This document shows positions 10,901-23,954 of a stretch of 64,000 nucleotides of DNA, in pieces; position 1 is the stretch's first letter, and each line of letters begins with the position of its first letter. The notes under the pieces are model-generated. The model was not told the DNA's origin. It worked only from the letters and a program-made list of their open reading frames with translations, and made no database searches. Source of the stretch: Hyphodiscus hymeniophilus (Eukaryota > Ascomycota > Leotiomycetes > Helotiales > Hyphodiscaceae); NCBI GenBank assembly GCA_016508695.1, contig VNKQ01000002.1:2046001-2110000 (forward strand). Direction: 5' to 3'. The translations under genes and the position numbers were made by a program.

Positions 10901-12950
10901 AACACGACTCTAAACACCGAGATTCAAGTTGGTGAGAACAGTGTTATGGTCAGCGAGCTTGCTGTCAAATTCGGCCGGGATTTCAAAGCGCAACTGGCCA
11001 CAGTTGTCCTATTCCGAGTTATCAACGGCAGCGAGACTGTCATCAATAATAGTTGGAAATATGTAAGCATCCCCATAGGCTTCAAAGTGGAGTGTGCTGA
11101 CTTTACATAGATTGTTCGCATTTGGCTCAATCTATTTATCAATTCGCTGATACCACCGTTCTTTGGGCCCAACCGACTGGGGATTCCGTCTATACCGCTG
11201 CAGAATCCTTCCCAGGTCATTGACAGAGGCCCAAAGCCAAGCGAAAGTGGCCTCTTCTCTGCTTTCACGTCATACATATCCAGTTATGCTGCCGGTGATC
11301 CTCCGGAACCTTCAGATGAGGAATTGGAGAGCACCTTGTGCACGGTTGATTGCGTGAATGCTTGTTCCATGGGAGACGTATTCGCCAACGTAGTGTAAGT
11401 GAAAAGTTGAGAGGAGCTTAGGAGACACGATGCTAACTATTCCAGCAATATGCCCGCAATATCATTGAAGCCACTTGCTCAAGCTTTACTGTCCTACATC
11501 CCTGACGACCCGTCGTCAATAGTCATTACCGTAAAGTCGGAAAACGAGACACCAGGCTCGACGAACGGCCAATCTGCACCCAGTGGTCCATTGTATGACC
11601 CAGCAATGGTCTATCTCCTAGAATTGTGTACTGTTCTCGCTCTTCGCGACGACGATACCATCACAGTGCTTGGTGGCGATGTAGCGGAAGTATTGCAAAG
11701 CATTATGCGAAACGCCACGAGCTACCACACGATCATGGTTTCGAGGACGATATTCTACTTACTTCATCTCTTACACGCTAGTTATGAGAAGTCTTTCCTC
11801 CGTGTGCCTGTAGTGCTCCATACGATTTCAAGCTTCAAGAAGGACTTGTTTGAGAAATCAGCCCCACTTGTCCTTCAAGGTCTGAATCAATGTATCAAGG
11901 AGCCTGGGACACTGAGAAATGAGATCATGACTTCGCCGGACTTTTGGGTAATCCTTCGCAAGCTCACTGCAAATTCTAAAGCAGCTCCAACAGTCTTTGA
12001 GATACTGGAAGGTGTTGCCATTGGATCTCCTCCAACTATCATGGCTGATAATTATGAATCGGCGGTCAAACTGCTCAACGATTTTGCCTCGACCGGAAGC
12101 GTCGGTGCGACAACTGAACAGAAGCAGGATAGACGAGCAAGGAGAGGCCAGCAGCCTACAACGCACAAGAAGGAAAAGCCGCAAGTTGATGCAGCTGTCG
12201 CGCGAGGAGTCAAGGCCATCACCATGATATACTCATTGACAAATCGGATACCGGTCTTAATGCAGCAGTCTCATCTTGAGAGTAGAGATGCATGGGCTGC
12301 CTACTGGTCTCCAATCTTCGATGCTCTGACGACACAATGCACAAACCCCTGTCGCGAGATCAGACATCAAGCTTTCTCTTCGCTTCAGAGGACACTGCTT
12401 TCTCCTGAATTGACATCTGGTGAGCATGAAGAATGGACCGCGATCTTCTCGGAGGTCCTCTTCCCGTTGATTCTTAAGCTCCTCAAACCTGAGGTGTACT
12501 CCTCAGATCCGGTCGGTATGAGCGAGACAAGGGTGCAGGCTGCTACACTACTGTGTAGGATCTTTTTGCACTACCTGGTACTGCTCTCGAAATGGGACGG
12601 TATGCTGGATCTTTGGCTAAAGATCCTCGACATCATGGATCGATTGATGAATAGTGGGCAAGGTGACAGCTTGGTTAGTACTTTCCTCGAATTGAACGCC
12701 CCACCTCTGACACACACTGCAGGAAGAAGCCGTACCTGAAAGTCTAAAGAACATCCTACTGGTGATGTCCAGCAGCGGATATCTCGTACCACCAAGCGAA
12801 GACTCATCGCAAGAGAAGCTCTGGGTAGAGACGTGGAAACGACTCGACCGATTCCTCCCAGATCTACGGAAAGAATTGGATTTGGAAAAACCTGTGGAGG
12901 CGGAAAACAAAGACGACAAGGCAGCTGTTCCTATCGACTCTGTTTCTTAG
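7999..12950 (+). CDS. Gea/GBF1-type Sec7-domain Arf guanine nucleotide exchange factor
   Basis: Five exons: 7999-8482, 8535-11062, 11111-11394, 11446-12673 and 12723-12950; introns of 48-52 bases; 1583 residues. Order of parts: a variable N terminus with the DCB region (VDPVALITTECITVTSAMR), the HUS region with its box (VNYDCEVD), the Sec7 domain at about residues 658-863, then long HDS helical repeats and a short acidic tail. The catalytic glutamate finger is visible at residue 752 in FRLPGES, and the second Sec7 motif as MLNTDQHNPNV. Large size and the DCB-HUS-Sec7-HDS order place it with yeast Gea1/Gea2 and human GBF1, which activate Arf1 on the early Golgi for COPI coat assembly, and not with Sec7/BIG. 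A single Gea-type gene is usual in filamentous fungi. The start is the first in-frame ATG; there is no clear alternative. Regulation is not visible. Confidence 0.93.
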
Positions 12951-13972
12951 GTGTATAATAAACGTAAGGGCGGCACTGATGTACAAAATATTTCATTTCT
13001 GTTGGGTCTTGGATCATAGGACCATACGTGAAGGATGACAAGTTTATCGTCAATTGACGGCGAAAGTGCAGCGGTTTCGACAATTATTAGCATAGTTAGC
13101 GGGCTGGATAAGGGCCTTGTATAGAATGGCGGGTCATGTAGTGTCTGCACGAAGACTATATTGCTTGTTGCACTCTTCCGATGCTATCTACATGCCAAGT
13201 TGCCTAATCTTTGCCTTCTTTCGATTCCCTACGTCGCAGTGGCGTAGGCGGAACGATGTAAGTCCTCTGGGCTCGGAATCGGAAGCGCAATGCCAGATGG
13301 AGTTCAAAGGCTCTCTGGTAACTGACCTAAAAAAGCGAAGGAGAAAGGTTCTTGACCTTTTGAATGTGACCGCGGCCAAAAACTCGAAACAATACGCATG
13401 TAGGAAGTCTCCTCAGCTCCTGGGCATCGAGCAATTTACCAGTTGCCAGCGTCGGCTGCGATACAATGCACCAATAAGCTTGACCAACGTGAGCTACCAT
13501 TCAGTTTTGATTGAATGGTGTGCTCACCTTTTGCGTAGAAATAAGGATCCGGGTCCATTCGAGGATGAAGTAACGACTTTGGAAAATCAGGAGTTTCTTT
13601 GGTTTGGATATCGGTAAAGTCGCCGGATTGTGAAGAGCTGCTGCGATGGGACATTTTTGAAAAATACCAATTGAGCGGCAGCAGTCGCTCTGCTCGGCAA
13701 TAGCCGATCGGCTAGGTAAGGTACCTTATGTTCTGTGAACTTTCGGAACAACAATTGAAATCCTATGGTAGGAACAGCCCCCCTGACAATTTTGCAGGGG
13801 TAGGTAACCACCAGAACCGCCTTCCCAAAAGCGCCTACCGCAAGATAAAACGGCTCCGGCCTGAGTCACGGCTCTCTCGAGCCCACAAACAACTCGGCTT
13901 CAGTTTGTATTCTATAACGTATATTCTATGTGCAGTCCTTCATCCCTCGCGAGAGCATAGCTGCTCATCACG
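12951..13972. other. Spacer upstream of the ABC transporter
   Basis: About 1 kb. A 166-codon open frame from 13117 begins with TTG, has no recognisable motif and overlaps frames on the other strand, so I do not call it a gene. The rest is probably 3' region of the Arf-GEF and promoter of the transporter. Confidence 0.45.
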
Positions 13973-16900
13973 ATGGCCTATGGGATGTCTTTTCAATATG
14001 TGCTCCAGGCTTGGCCTCCTCTGCCCACGAGTTCGTGTAGTCAGGGTTCCGATAACACGTTCGGGCCTATCAGCGATTGCTGCTTTGATTTTACTCTGTT
14101 TTTCGAACAAGTCATTCTTTCTGCGATCCCTTGTGGTCTTTTAGTTCTCTCGGCATTTTCTAGAATATTTTACCTCCATGGACAACCTGAGAAGACAAAT
14201 CGAAGCTCTCTCGAGGTTGTGAAACTTGTACGTTTCGTTGATGCCCTTTAGGAATCCACTCACGTGATATCAGGTTTTTGCAAGCACATACTTTCTTATT
14301 CAGTTGGCGTTGCTAACACTCTGGGGCGTGTTTGCAAGCAGGGGAACAAATGCTTCTATTCCGGTTGCGGTTTTGAACCTTGTGGCCTCTGTTGTGATAA
14401 GTGCATTGTCTCATTTCGAGCACACTCGCTCGGTGAGGCCTTCAACCTTGCTCTGCGGGTATCTTTTTTTGTCCAGTCTCCTGGATGGCGCTCAATTGAG
14501 GACGCTACTTCTCTTAGACCAAGACACTCCGATTGCTGATGTATTTTTAATCACCTGGGTTGTGAAATTGGCCATGCTAGCCGTCGAATCGCAGAGAAAA
14601 ACATCATGCCTCAAACCGGAGTATCAATGCCTCCCTCCGGAATCGACAAGCGGCATCATCAATCGGAGCCTTCTTTGGTGGCTCAACAGTCTATTCAGAG
14701 TTGGCTTGAAGGGTATCATCTCTCAAGATGACCTGTTCGAACTTGATTCGGAATTGAAATCTGATAATGTGGGAAGAAAACTGCGGGAGGCGTGGGAGAA
14801 GCGTAGTATGGTCTGTGATCATTGGTATCTACTACGCTTGCTGACCTACCAAAGCACATCCTGAGGGGCGATTTACTCTCACATTCACTCTTTGGAGAGC
14901 TCTCCGTCGCGCATTCGGATCCGTAGTCTTGCCGCGCCTATGTCTCATCGGCTTCACTTTCGGACAGCCTTTTCTGATCAGCAAGGTACTAAATGTACTG
15001 GTGGAAGCGGATGACGCGGCTTATGGAATGAGAGCGTATGGTTTGATTGCCGCTACATGTTTGATTTATGTTGGGATAGCAGTATGTAATGGAAGCTTCC
15101 AGTATTGAGATATGTAACTAACTGGTTCAGATATCATCTCTGTTGGCGAATCATAACTTGTTTCGATTCATCACGATGTTTAGAGGCGGGATGGTGTCGC
15201 TGATTTATGAACGGACCCTCACTTTAAGAGAAGGTGGGGTTGACGATTCATCGGCAGTGAGCTTGATGAGCAATGATGTTGATCAGATTGCGTTTGGCCT
15301 GGAAGAACTTAACGAAGTCTGGTCCCGACTCATTGAGATTGCTATCGGTGTTCCTCTATTAACTCTAAAACTGGGCTGGGTCTCGGTAATACCTTTGGTC
15401 GTTGTATTTTGTAAGTTCAGCCCCGCAGGATCTAGCCGTCTGAACCTAAGTCCTTGATCCTTTCAAACTTCACATGCCGTGATTGGTCTCTCAATCTCAC
15501 GCACTTATTAGTATCATCTGGCGGCGCATCGATGGTCGCAAAGCTTATCGGAGACCGGCAAAAATCTTGGGCCGATGCCACTCAGAGACGAGTTACAATC
15601 ACAAGCTCGATGCTTAAAGATATGAAAGGACTGAAGATGATGGGATTTACGGGCATCATCGACAATATTGTTCAAGACGAGAGAGTCCGAGAGACAGTTC
15701 AGATGGAAGCTTACGGATGGATCAATGTCTGGCTGAATGTGGTAGCGAATGTACCTGAAGTTATTGCTCCAGCGGCGACCTTCGGAGTCTATGCCATCCA
15801 AGCAGCGATGCTAGGCTCAGAGACTTTGAACACTGTTCAGGCTTTTACGAGCCTGGCTCTCATCAAGCTGGTCTCATATCCTTCTACAAGGCTGCTTGCT
15901 GCCCTCCCAAATCTGGCTGCCAGCATTGGATGTCTAGATCGAGTTCAAGACTTTCTACTTGCTGAACCGCGAACAGATGGGAGACTGTGCTCTGAACTTC
16001 CTCACTCGCTTCCGGGGGACGGCAAAGCTCCAATTGGCAAACCTTCGGAGGCCGTAATACCTATGACTGACGATGAACTGGCAATACGTATCGATGGTAC
16101 TTCCATTCGACCTGCACCTGGAGCGGAGAACGTTTTGGACAACGTTAGCTTGAACATCATGAAAGGTAGTCTAGTGATGATTACTGGGCCAGTCGGCTGT
16201 GGGAAGACCACTCTTCTGAAAGCTATATTGGGTGAGGTGCCTTGCAATGAGGGGACGGTTTATGTCCATTCAAAACAGATGGCATACTGGTCTCAATCAC
16301 CCTGGCTTCAAAACGTTTCAATTCGACAGACCATTTGTGGGACTATGGAAGAAAAGTCAATTGATGAGGGATGGTATGAGACGGTTTTGGAGGCATGCGC
16401 ATTGACTCATGATATCTCACGGTTTTCGGCAGGGGATCAAATGGTTGTGGGAAGCCGAGGAATCTCGCTCAGTGGAGGACAACAGCACCGGCTGGCTCTC
16501 GCTAGGGCTATCTACGCTCGACCTAAAATATTTATTTTGGATGATGTATTAAGTGCATTGGATAAGGAGACTGAGAAATACATCGTGCGACGTCTTTTTG
16601 GGGACAGTGGCATTTTTGCTCAGCTTGGAGCAACTGTTTTGATGGTAACTCACGCCAGTAAGTAAGGACTTCCTTCTGCTCACCATACGATCTCTAACTC
16701 TGCCCCTCTCAGCTCAATATCTTCACCTTGCTCGTCAAATCATTTCGATTTCCCCGGAAGGGAGAAGCCTGCAAACTTCTCCAGCGCCTTTGAAGCCAAT
16801 GAATGTGCTTGTAGCCGTAGAAGATGTGCCACACTTTGAACAAGCCGAAAGGATTCCGAGAAATGTTGCCACAGATTTAGAAAATGTCGCCATTTCGGAT

Positions 16901-18932
16901 GAACAAAAAGATCTCGCCCGACAGTCAGGAGATATCCAAGTCTACAAATACTATTTCAAGTCAATTGGAATCCCGAAGTTCCTTTTATTCGTCTCCTTTT
17001 GCATTCTGTTCGCCTTCTGTGGAAGCTTTAGTGGTATGTTATACCCAGAACCACAATGGGGAAAAGAACTTAGTTCTTCTACAGGTATCTGGTTAAAGTG
17101 GTGGAGTCAAAATGAAGGACGAGATATAGGTCTTTACCTCAGTGTTTACTTCCTGTTGGGGTTCGGCTACTGTGTTGGGAACGGAGGCTATGGGTGGTGA
17201 GTGCAGACTTCTGATCCCTCTTTCCATTACCCTGGTAACACCGCATAGGGCAATCGAGGTAGTAATTGGTCCCGATACTGGCCGCAAGTTACATCATATA
17301 TTGTTACAGACAGTTCTGAAGTATGCGCTTTTTCCAACATCATTTAGAGCTTCCTGACCTGTTTCTCAGAGCACCACTATCACTTTTCACGGGCACAGAG
17401 ACAGGATCTTTGCTGAATAGATTCAGCCAAGATATGTCGTTGATTGAAAAACAACTTGCGATTGGTGTTCTTTGCACCTTCTCTAATCTCATTGCTTGCG
17501 TTTTCGAAGCATCGCTAATTGTAGTCGGATCCCCATTCATCACGTTTACCATTCCGCTGTTTTTACTGGCGGTTTATCTTCTCCAGAAAGTTTACCTGCA
17601 GACTTCGCGTCAGCTTCGAGTCCTCGATATCGAAACTAGAACCCCTGTCTACTCGTATTTCTTGGAAACTATTGAGGGTCTCGCGACAATTCGAGGCTTC
17701 GGGTGGGAGGAGAAATTCAAAAGTGGGAATCATGCGCGCTTGGACAACTCTCAGAGGCCATACTATCTTTTGTTTTGCATCCAGCGATGGTTGGCCCTTG
17801 TTCTCGATCTCCTCATTGCTGCTATGGCGGTACTCGCTGTTGCTTTGGCTCTGAGCCTCCGAAAGTTCACGAGTCCGGGCTTGCTAGGCGTTTCCATGAA
17901 CAATATTCTGTGTAAGTTGCTTTATGTTTTCGGAGAACTGGAATAACATTGTCCCAGCATTCAATGTCAGTTTGTCGCAATTTATGACTGGGTGGACCCT
18001 GCTTGAGACATCGCTTGGTGCGATTGCAAGGTTGCGAGATTTCGAGAAGGAGACACACGTGGAGGCAAAGGAAGGAGAAGACTTCAACCCACATGAGAAA
18101 TGGCCTTCACGCGGCCTTATTGAATTCCATAATGTAGCAGCTGCATATGAGTAAGCTTGTGGCTTCCGAGAGTCTCGATTACCGCTTACCACCCACAGTA
18201 CCGCTTCTCCTGCCCTCCAGGGTATCAGCTTCATAATTACTCCTGGACAGAAACTTGCTATTTGTGGTCGAACTGGGAGGTATGTGTATCAGCCTCCTTA
18301 CCCAACGAAAAACTTGACGAACAATGCTCATTTTTATTAGCGGAAAGAGTACTCTGCTCTCTACAATCCTCCGAATCCTCGACATTTCCTCCGGCATAAT
18401 CAAAATCGACTCTCTCGATCTATCTACAATACCTCGTACGACCATCCGCGAACGGCTAATCACCGTTCCACAACACTCGATCCAAATCCCGGGTTCTATT
18501 CGCCTAAATATAGATCCATTCGGCCAAAGGTCTGATGAGGACATCATTTCCGCATTGACAAAGGTTCAACTCTGGTCTGTTATGACGGATAGAGGAGGTC
18601 TAGATGCTGAGCTTCAACTCGACTGGCTTTCCAAAGGCCAACAGCAACAGCTGGGGCTTGCACGCGCGATTCTACGAAATAGTGCTGTGGTTTTATTGGA
18701 TGAAGTGACAAGTAATATTGATGCCAATACAGCTCGGATATTGAAAGATGTTATCAAAGAAGAGTTCAAGGACTCTACCGTTATTATTGTAGCACATCGC
18801 CCAGAAACAATTCTGGACGCCGATGTCGTTGCTGTCCTTGATAGTGGTACATTAGTTGAGTTCGGAGTGCCAAGCGAGTTGATGAAAAAGGAGTCGAGGT
18901 TGAAGTATTTATTGGAACATGTAAATCGCTAA
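13973..18932 (+). CDS. ABCC (MRP-like) full-size ABC transporter, 12 exons
   Basis: Exons: 13973-14227, 14274-14805, 14855-15081, 15131-15410, 15512-16657, 16713-17033, 17085-17196, 17249-17320, 17370-17911, 17958-18150, 18199-18279 and 18341-18932. All junctions keep frame; 1450 residues. The N terminus has the short TMD0-like region of fungal ABCC proteins (SDNTFGP, FDFTLFFEQ), then TMD1, NBD1 (Walker A GPVGCGKTT near residue 656, signature LSGGQ near 751, Walker B ILDD), TMD2, and NBD2 (Walker A GRTGSGKST near 1254, split by intron 11; signature LSKGQ near 1350; Walker B LLDE; H-loop VAHR). NBD1 has Asp in place of the catalytic Glu, as is usual for ABCC, so NBD2 does the hydrolysis. Family members export conjugates, metals or toxins from the plasma membrane or into the vacuole. 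Substrate cannot be told. No pathway genes flank it. Confidence 0.92.
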
Positions 18933-20247
18933 TTATGCTCGGCGCCTTCAACTGATTATCTAGATACCTGAAAACCTAAGCGCGGACGACACAGAGAGAC
19001 TTCGTGTTGCAAAGCGAAGGAAAAACGAACATTGCGTGAGATGTCCTGGAAATATCCTTTCTTGAAGGGTAATCATCAGCTCCAGCCACAAATTGGTTGG
19101 TTTCCCTCTAATCAGCAGTCGAAAGGTCAAGATATCTCGATTCAAATCGTTGATAAGGTCAAGCTGTGATGTTAATGTAAATCGTCCAAAGTCAAACGAC
19201 AATACGTCAAATTAGACTTCGCATTGTTTCTTCCCCAGAATCTCATTCCTCTTAATCTTATCAGATGAATCAAACGGATCAGATTAGATGCACCCCTTGG
19301 AAACACGAGATTGGCGCGAGTCGCTGGTGGTGGGCAATACGCCGGCCCCCTCTAACCCCCTTCATACAAAATATGTCGATGCCAACGGCCAGACCAAAGG
19401 AATAAGTTTCACGTGGCTCGCTAGACGGTGAAAAGAAGCCTTTGAGTTCTTGGATTTGTGTGGAAATGGGTCTCGTATCAGTCGCACGCTACTGTAGACG
19501 AGCAAGCATTGCAAGCCACCACCCCAGATCAGATTAGATAAAATAAGATTAGATAAAATGAACCCACCTCCAACGCCAAAACCCAAAATCTCACATACAA
19601 TCATGCGACCAATTCCAAATATCTGGTCCATATGCCAGCCACCCTCCCATCCACTCTTTAACATTCCGTGCTATTGTGTTTTGAAGAGACTGTAAGGTCG
19701 GCTACCAGTGTAGCCCAAAAGGCATTGCTATGGCTAGATAACTCGTGCCCATTTTCCCCTTCAGTAACTCTGATGCAACGTCTTTGCAGTCAATGGACTG
19801 GCCTAGGGAGCCAGTGAGGATCATGAACTTTGCTACTTGTCATCCGTGCTTCAATGATGAAAAATATCGAAAGTGGGATTGGCGATGTCGCTGGCATCTA
19901 TTGGGTCCTTCGTCTCACTCTCGGCGTCTTCAAATCCTCGGGCCACAGGCATCATGAGAAATAGTGGATATTTCGACGGTGTGGATATGCAAACTATCTA
20001 CTTTGGGGATACTGCACTGGCACTAAGGTATTAGGGAATTTCTACTTGCCTTTTCCAACATCTGATCAAGTACAAAACCCAACCCTCTTAGTCCAGATGT
20101 TTCTTATTCGACTTCCTGTTCTGTTCTCTTTACTAATCATTTGTCACCTAGCTCTGAGTTCAATAAGAGAATTCTTTCTAAAGCCCTGCATTCCCCTTCA
20201 CGTCTTTCTTCTAGTTTATTCAGTGTGTAGCAAATAGCATCATAGCA
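18933..20247. other. Spacer between ABC transporter and cytochrome b561
   Basis: 1.3 kb of AT-rich sequence. It contains the short repeat described at 19531 and a hydrophobic frame from an ATG at 20098 (MFLIRLPVLFSLL) that may be a signal-peptide exon of the b561 gene or chance. No other coding signal seen. Confidence 0.45.
19531..19559. repeat. Tandem 15-base AT-rich repeat, two units
   Basis: The unit AGATTAGATAAAATA occurs once fully and once lacking its final base, back to back. A related 13-base string GATCAGATTAGAT is present at both 19277 and 19527. Too short to infer a role; it could be a local duplication. Confidence 0.6.
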
Positions 20248-20875
20248 ATGTTTCCCGCAACCACCAAGCACACAGCCGACAAGGCCCATGGCACCATCAT
20301 GGCGTTGACAGTCGTGTTGATTTTCCCTCTCGGAGCCATGACGAGGATAATATTTCACAAGGTCCTCAGTCCTCGTACTCTCCTCCGGGTCCACGTCGGC
20401 ATTCAAATACTTGGACTGGCCATGTTATTGACCGGACTCGGACTTGGTGCTTGGACGGCAGTCACACACAATGAAGTACGTTAGTGGCTTACGATGTGAT
20501 ATACGTCTAACATCTTGACCCTAGGTATACAATGATCCCATTGGCCATGTTGTCCTCGGCACGATCATTGTCATCCTCTTTCTGATCCAGCCTGTCATCG
20601 GGACTTGGCATCATCGGCTCTACAAAACCAACAAACCGAAGCTGTGGCTGCGTTACGGACATATCTGGTTCGGCCGCATCTTGATCATCCTCGGCATGAT
20701 CGAGGGAGGGTTAGGCTTGTGGCTTGGGGCCAACTCTCCAGGTGGGGAGAAGGTTTATGGAGCCCTGGCGGGCATCATAGGAGTTACTTATCTTGCCCTA
20801 GTGGTATTCTGTATCTTCAAAGATAAAAATGAGGGTACGCAAACCGTGGCTGACGAGAGTCAAACGGAGAAGTGA
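20248..20875 (+). CDS. Cytochrome b561 domain membrane protein
   Basis: Two exons, 20248-20475 and 20525-20875, around a 49-base intron, give 192 residues. About five membrane helices are visible. Four histidines in the expected helices (KAHGTIM, RVHVGIQ, IGHVVLG, YGHIWFG) are those that bind two haem b groups in the b561 family, which moves electrons across membranes. The tail is acidic and cytosolic. Many fungal relatives have a signal peptide or DOMON domain upstream; the hydrophobic frame starting at 20098 might be spliced on, but I found no convincing junction, so the start at 20248 is provisional. It is convergent with the ceramide glucosyltransferase gene, 209 bases apart. Confidence 0.8.
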
Positions 20876-21084
20876 ACTAGGTCCAGTGAAGGCAGTTGGC
20901 GAACGAGCTGAAGTTGACTAGAAGTGATGCAGGCGTAAAAGTAAGAGGGAGTTAGAAAGGGCGCTTACGAAATTGTGTCCAAGGGCCTTTGCAGCCTGGC
21001 GCTCAATAGCAGATAGCCGGCTTTAGATTCCTGCGAGAAAAGAATCAAAGAGCGCCTTGCAATTTGAACTTGTGCTTCTATTAT

Positions 21085-22735
21085 TCAGTCTACTCTATCT
21101 TTACTCCTCGATCTTTCAACTTCTGGGGTCGAAGCCTTTCTCCGCTCACGGATCTCTACAACCTTCATGTCTAACCCGACTCTGAACTTCTTTCCTCTCC
21201 ACATGACAGTCGTGCCTCCTAAGCATGCCCATGTCCAAATAGGCAGTGCCAAAAATTCCCTCCCTAGCCACGCAGCGATCCAATCACCCACGGAACGTCT
21301 GGACCATCCCGGCGGAGGTTGTGCAAACGAGGGAGTATCTTCATCGATCTCAATGGATGAGCCTGAATGCAACTTTGCGTAGACAAAAGAGTCCACGATC
21401 ATCCAGATGAATACGATTGACAACCAGATAAGCGCAAATGCCAGCCAAGTTTGAGGAATGCCGAGGCTGCCAAAAAGCGGGAGAGTGGTCAGACCGAAGG
21501 ATCCGTAAGCGGAGCAAAGCAGAGGTTCAACACCAGGTTCAACCAATGTTGCCAAAGTCACAGTCCATTTCCTGACTCTCAACCACCGTACACGACGACC
21601 AATATATTCGCTCACAGACATACCGGCCATAGGCTGGATTGCTAGATCACCGAACACCAAGCCATGATTGCGGTACTTGTCCCCTTTCTCCTGCCCAGGG
21701 ACTTTTTTGCGCCAGAGAAGGTCGCCGATCAGATGATCCTCGCAGATGTTCTCGGAAAAAAAATCGATTCCCGGCGCATATGACGAGGATGTAGTAAGAT
21801 GATCGAGGTGCGAGCGACGAAACATGTTGGACTTACCAACTATGCAGGGCGCGATGGAAACCGTATTGATTGCCGTGTAAAATTTGGCATGAGAGGAGGC
21901 CATGAACATTTCTTCAAGACGACCACCTCCTGTTCGCAAGACGGACTGAAGATAGGTTTCGTTCTGAGGCGGGCATGAGATATCGTACGCAGAGGAATTC
22001 GTCGAAGACACTTGCTCATTCTCATCGCCTGTCAACAGACCCCTAGCTTCTTCCCCAACGCTTGCCCCTATGCTGTCTACGACCAGCGGAAGCAAGTGCA
22101 CAAATTTGTATGGGGCTGCCTTGGTCCCATCCGGCCTGTATCCATAGAGCTTGTCCACCATCCTGCCTGCCACTCCTTTGCCAACCCAAACATTGCAGTC
22201 AATGATCCAGATCAGGTCTCCTTTGGCTTCCCGGTACCCCCTGCTCATATTTCGTATTTTGGGGTTGGGTCCAAGATTGGCTGTCTGTCCTCCATTGCCA
22301 CTCAAATTAGGATCCTCCTCCTCCACTAACACTTTCGCATCGAATTTGGGGAAGTCTGCAATGAGACGTTGTAGGACGGGGTATGCGGGATCATTTACAG
22401 ACGCGACGCATATGTAGATGGTCAACTTCTCCAAAGGATAGTTTTGTCTAAAGGTTGCCGCTAGACATTCGTACAGTTGAGGCTCGAGGCCTTTAACGGG
22501 TCGAAGAATTGTTATATGAGGTACTTGATCAATAGGAAAGGTTGGAGAGACGGCGGGTTTTGGCTTAGACGAGTAGTACCGGAATCTGTTTTGTCGTCAA
22601 TTACACATTGGGCATGTTTTGATACGCAACATACAATTGGAAGAACCCGATGCCCTGTACTAGCGCAATAAAGAAACTCCATATCGAGCATGCCAATGAG
22701 ATAGCGATGATCCACGTCGACATTGCAGGTAGCAT
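21085..22735 (-). CDS. Ceramide glucosyltransferase (GT21)
   Basis: Exon 1 is 22735-22635, exon 2 22585-21085, with a 49-base intron; 533 residues. A second in-frame ATG at 22723 would shorten it by four residues; a stop lies just before 22735. The protein starts with a membrane anchor, then HITILRPVKG typical of GT21, and carries the family signature: D1 at residue 99, D2 at 163 (DCNVW), D3 at 317 (CEDH), and the (Q/R)xxRW motif as RRVRW at 364-368. Two or more hydrophobic segments follow, with a basic tail. The enzyme moves glucose from UDP-glucose to ceramide to make glucosylceramide at the Golgi, a membrane lipid that in fungi affects growth and virulence. A Ser/Asn-rich insertion between D2 and D3 lengthens the protein relative to animal enzymes, as in other fungi. 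Confidence 0.92.
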
Positions 22736-22946
22736 TTACATTTGAAGACGCGAAAAAAAATGGCGGAAGCGATCCGCTCAACAACGATCACGTGCTGAGG
22801 GGTCATATACTGTCCATAGGGAAAGCTCGATACAAGCACATCTATTTTCAGAAGATAAAAGCCAATAAGTATTTAGATATGTACGACATAATACTGACCT
22901 TGTGGTTCCGGGGTGAAATCCGTGTTGAGGCTCTATGATCTATGAT

Positions 22947-23720
22947 CTACCCTCCAGTCAAATAACGTTCAACATCTTCGCTCCGGTAGAACATGTCCCT
23001 TAATTTCTCTCCCCTCCTCTTGTCTGTGTCATACATCTTTCGTATCTTTCCAGCATCCAACTTCTCTGGTTTTTCTCTTCTCTTCATGTCTCCTAGCTTC
23101 GGTAAAACTACACCAATCCCCAGTTTATCGTCTTTTGGTTTCGTCTTTATGGGAAATTGTATGCCCTGTCCTGCTGCCCCGAGGCCCTTTCTTGCATCAG
23201 GGTCCCACCCATACGCCGAGAGATACGCAAGACCTTTGCGGTTACGATCAACATGAGAGGGTGGATGAGAATGGGAAAGGCAAACTTGGTGGGCAAGAGA
23301 AGCCTCGTGAGGTCTCTCTTTGGTTGGGAAAGGTTGCAATGGATGTTCGGCTGATTGAGAGGTATCCTCAGAAGCGAGTGTAATCGTTTCGTCGTTCGAG
23401 GAGAGGGGTTGTCTGCAAACTTCGCAGAATTGTGGCTCAAAAGTATCGATCGTCGAGAGACCGTTATCTGCAAAGCTGGAAGGTATCGGTGTGGGTAGAG
23501 ACGACTGCACGCTGATTTCTGGCGTTGGCACTTCTTGAGGAAGTACGAGGCTGAGGTAGAGATCACTGACGGATTTGGCAGGCGTCGAACCTGGCGCTGG
23601 ACCTGGCCCGGTCGAGGAGGACGAGCTTGAGGGTACGAATTTGACCCGTTGGCGTTTGATGCCTGCCCCAAATACTCTCTGATCCTGAAGAGGTATCTCG
23701 TAAGTATCGTCGTCCGACAT
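22947..23720 (-). CDS. G-patch domain protein
   Basis: Single exon, 257 residues, starting MSDDDTYEIPL. The middle has a CxxC (FCEVCRQPL) and later Cys/His residues (HQVCLSHSH) that could form a small zinc site, then a G-patch at about residues 163-205 (LAYLSAYGWDPDARKGLG, GQGIQFPI, DKLGIG), and a basic C-terminal helix (RKMYDTDKRRGEKLRDMFY). G-patch proteins bind and activate DEAH-box RNA helicases in splicing and ribosome assembly. The partner of this one is unknown. It lies 211 bases upstream of the ceramide glucosyltransferase start on the same strand and is divergent from the next gene, with a 234-base shared promoter. Confidence 0.85.
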   Translation of the reverse strand: MSDDDTYEIPLQDQRVFGAGIKRQRVKFVPSSSSSSTGPGPAPGSTPAKSVSDLYLSLVLPQEVPTPEISVQSSLPTPIPSSFADNGLSTIDTFEPQFCEVCRQPLSSNDETITLASEDTSQSAEHPLQPFPTKERPHEASLAHQVCLSHSHPPSHVDRNRKGLAYLSAYGWDPDARKGLGAAGQGIQFPIKTKPKDDKLGIGVVLPKLGDMKRREKPEKLDAGKIRKMYDTDKRRGEKLRDMFYRSEDVERYLTGG

Positions 23721-23954
23721 GTTGGCAGACGACGAGGTGTCGGAGACAATAATCCAAAGGCTCTTGTACTCCTGCAGAGTGTAGTAGAAAAGAAGGCGTC
23801 AGTTCTGCACAATTCCCGTCGGAGGATTAGCTTAGGGACTAAAATTTAAGCTTAAATCAGGCGCAACATTCTAAACTGCCGAACCCGCGTCCCAAACTCC
23901 CCCTTTTTCTCTCCGCCATGCCCGCGACTTTCGAAATCAAATATCGCCCCAACC
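23721..23954. promoter_or_regulatory. Compact divergent promoter
   Basis: 234 bases separate the start codons of the G-patch gene (-) and the Env9-like dehydrogenase gene (+), so both promoters and leaders must fit here. A pyrimidine-rich run (CCCCCTTTTTCTCTCC, about 23900) lies just before the plus-strand start, as is common before fungal transcription starts. No specific factor site recognised. Confidence 0.5.

Noticed and set aside
13117..13617. 166-codon plus-strand frame between the Arf-GEF and the ABC transporter
   Set aside because: Opens with TTG, no motif, overlapped by minus-strand frames of similar quality. Cannot be separated from chance.
13973..18932. ABC transporter as part of a secondary-metabolite cluster
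   Set aside because: Its neighbours are housekeeping genes (Arf-GEF, cytochrome b561); no PKS, NRPS, terpene or P450 gene is present in the window.
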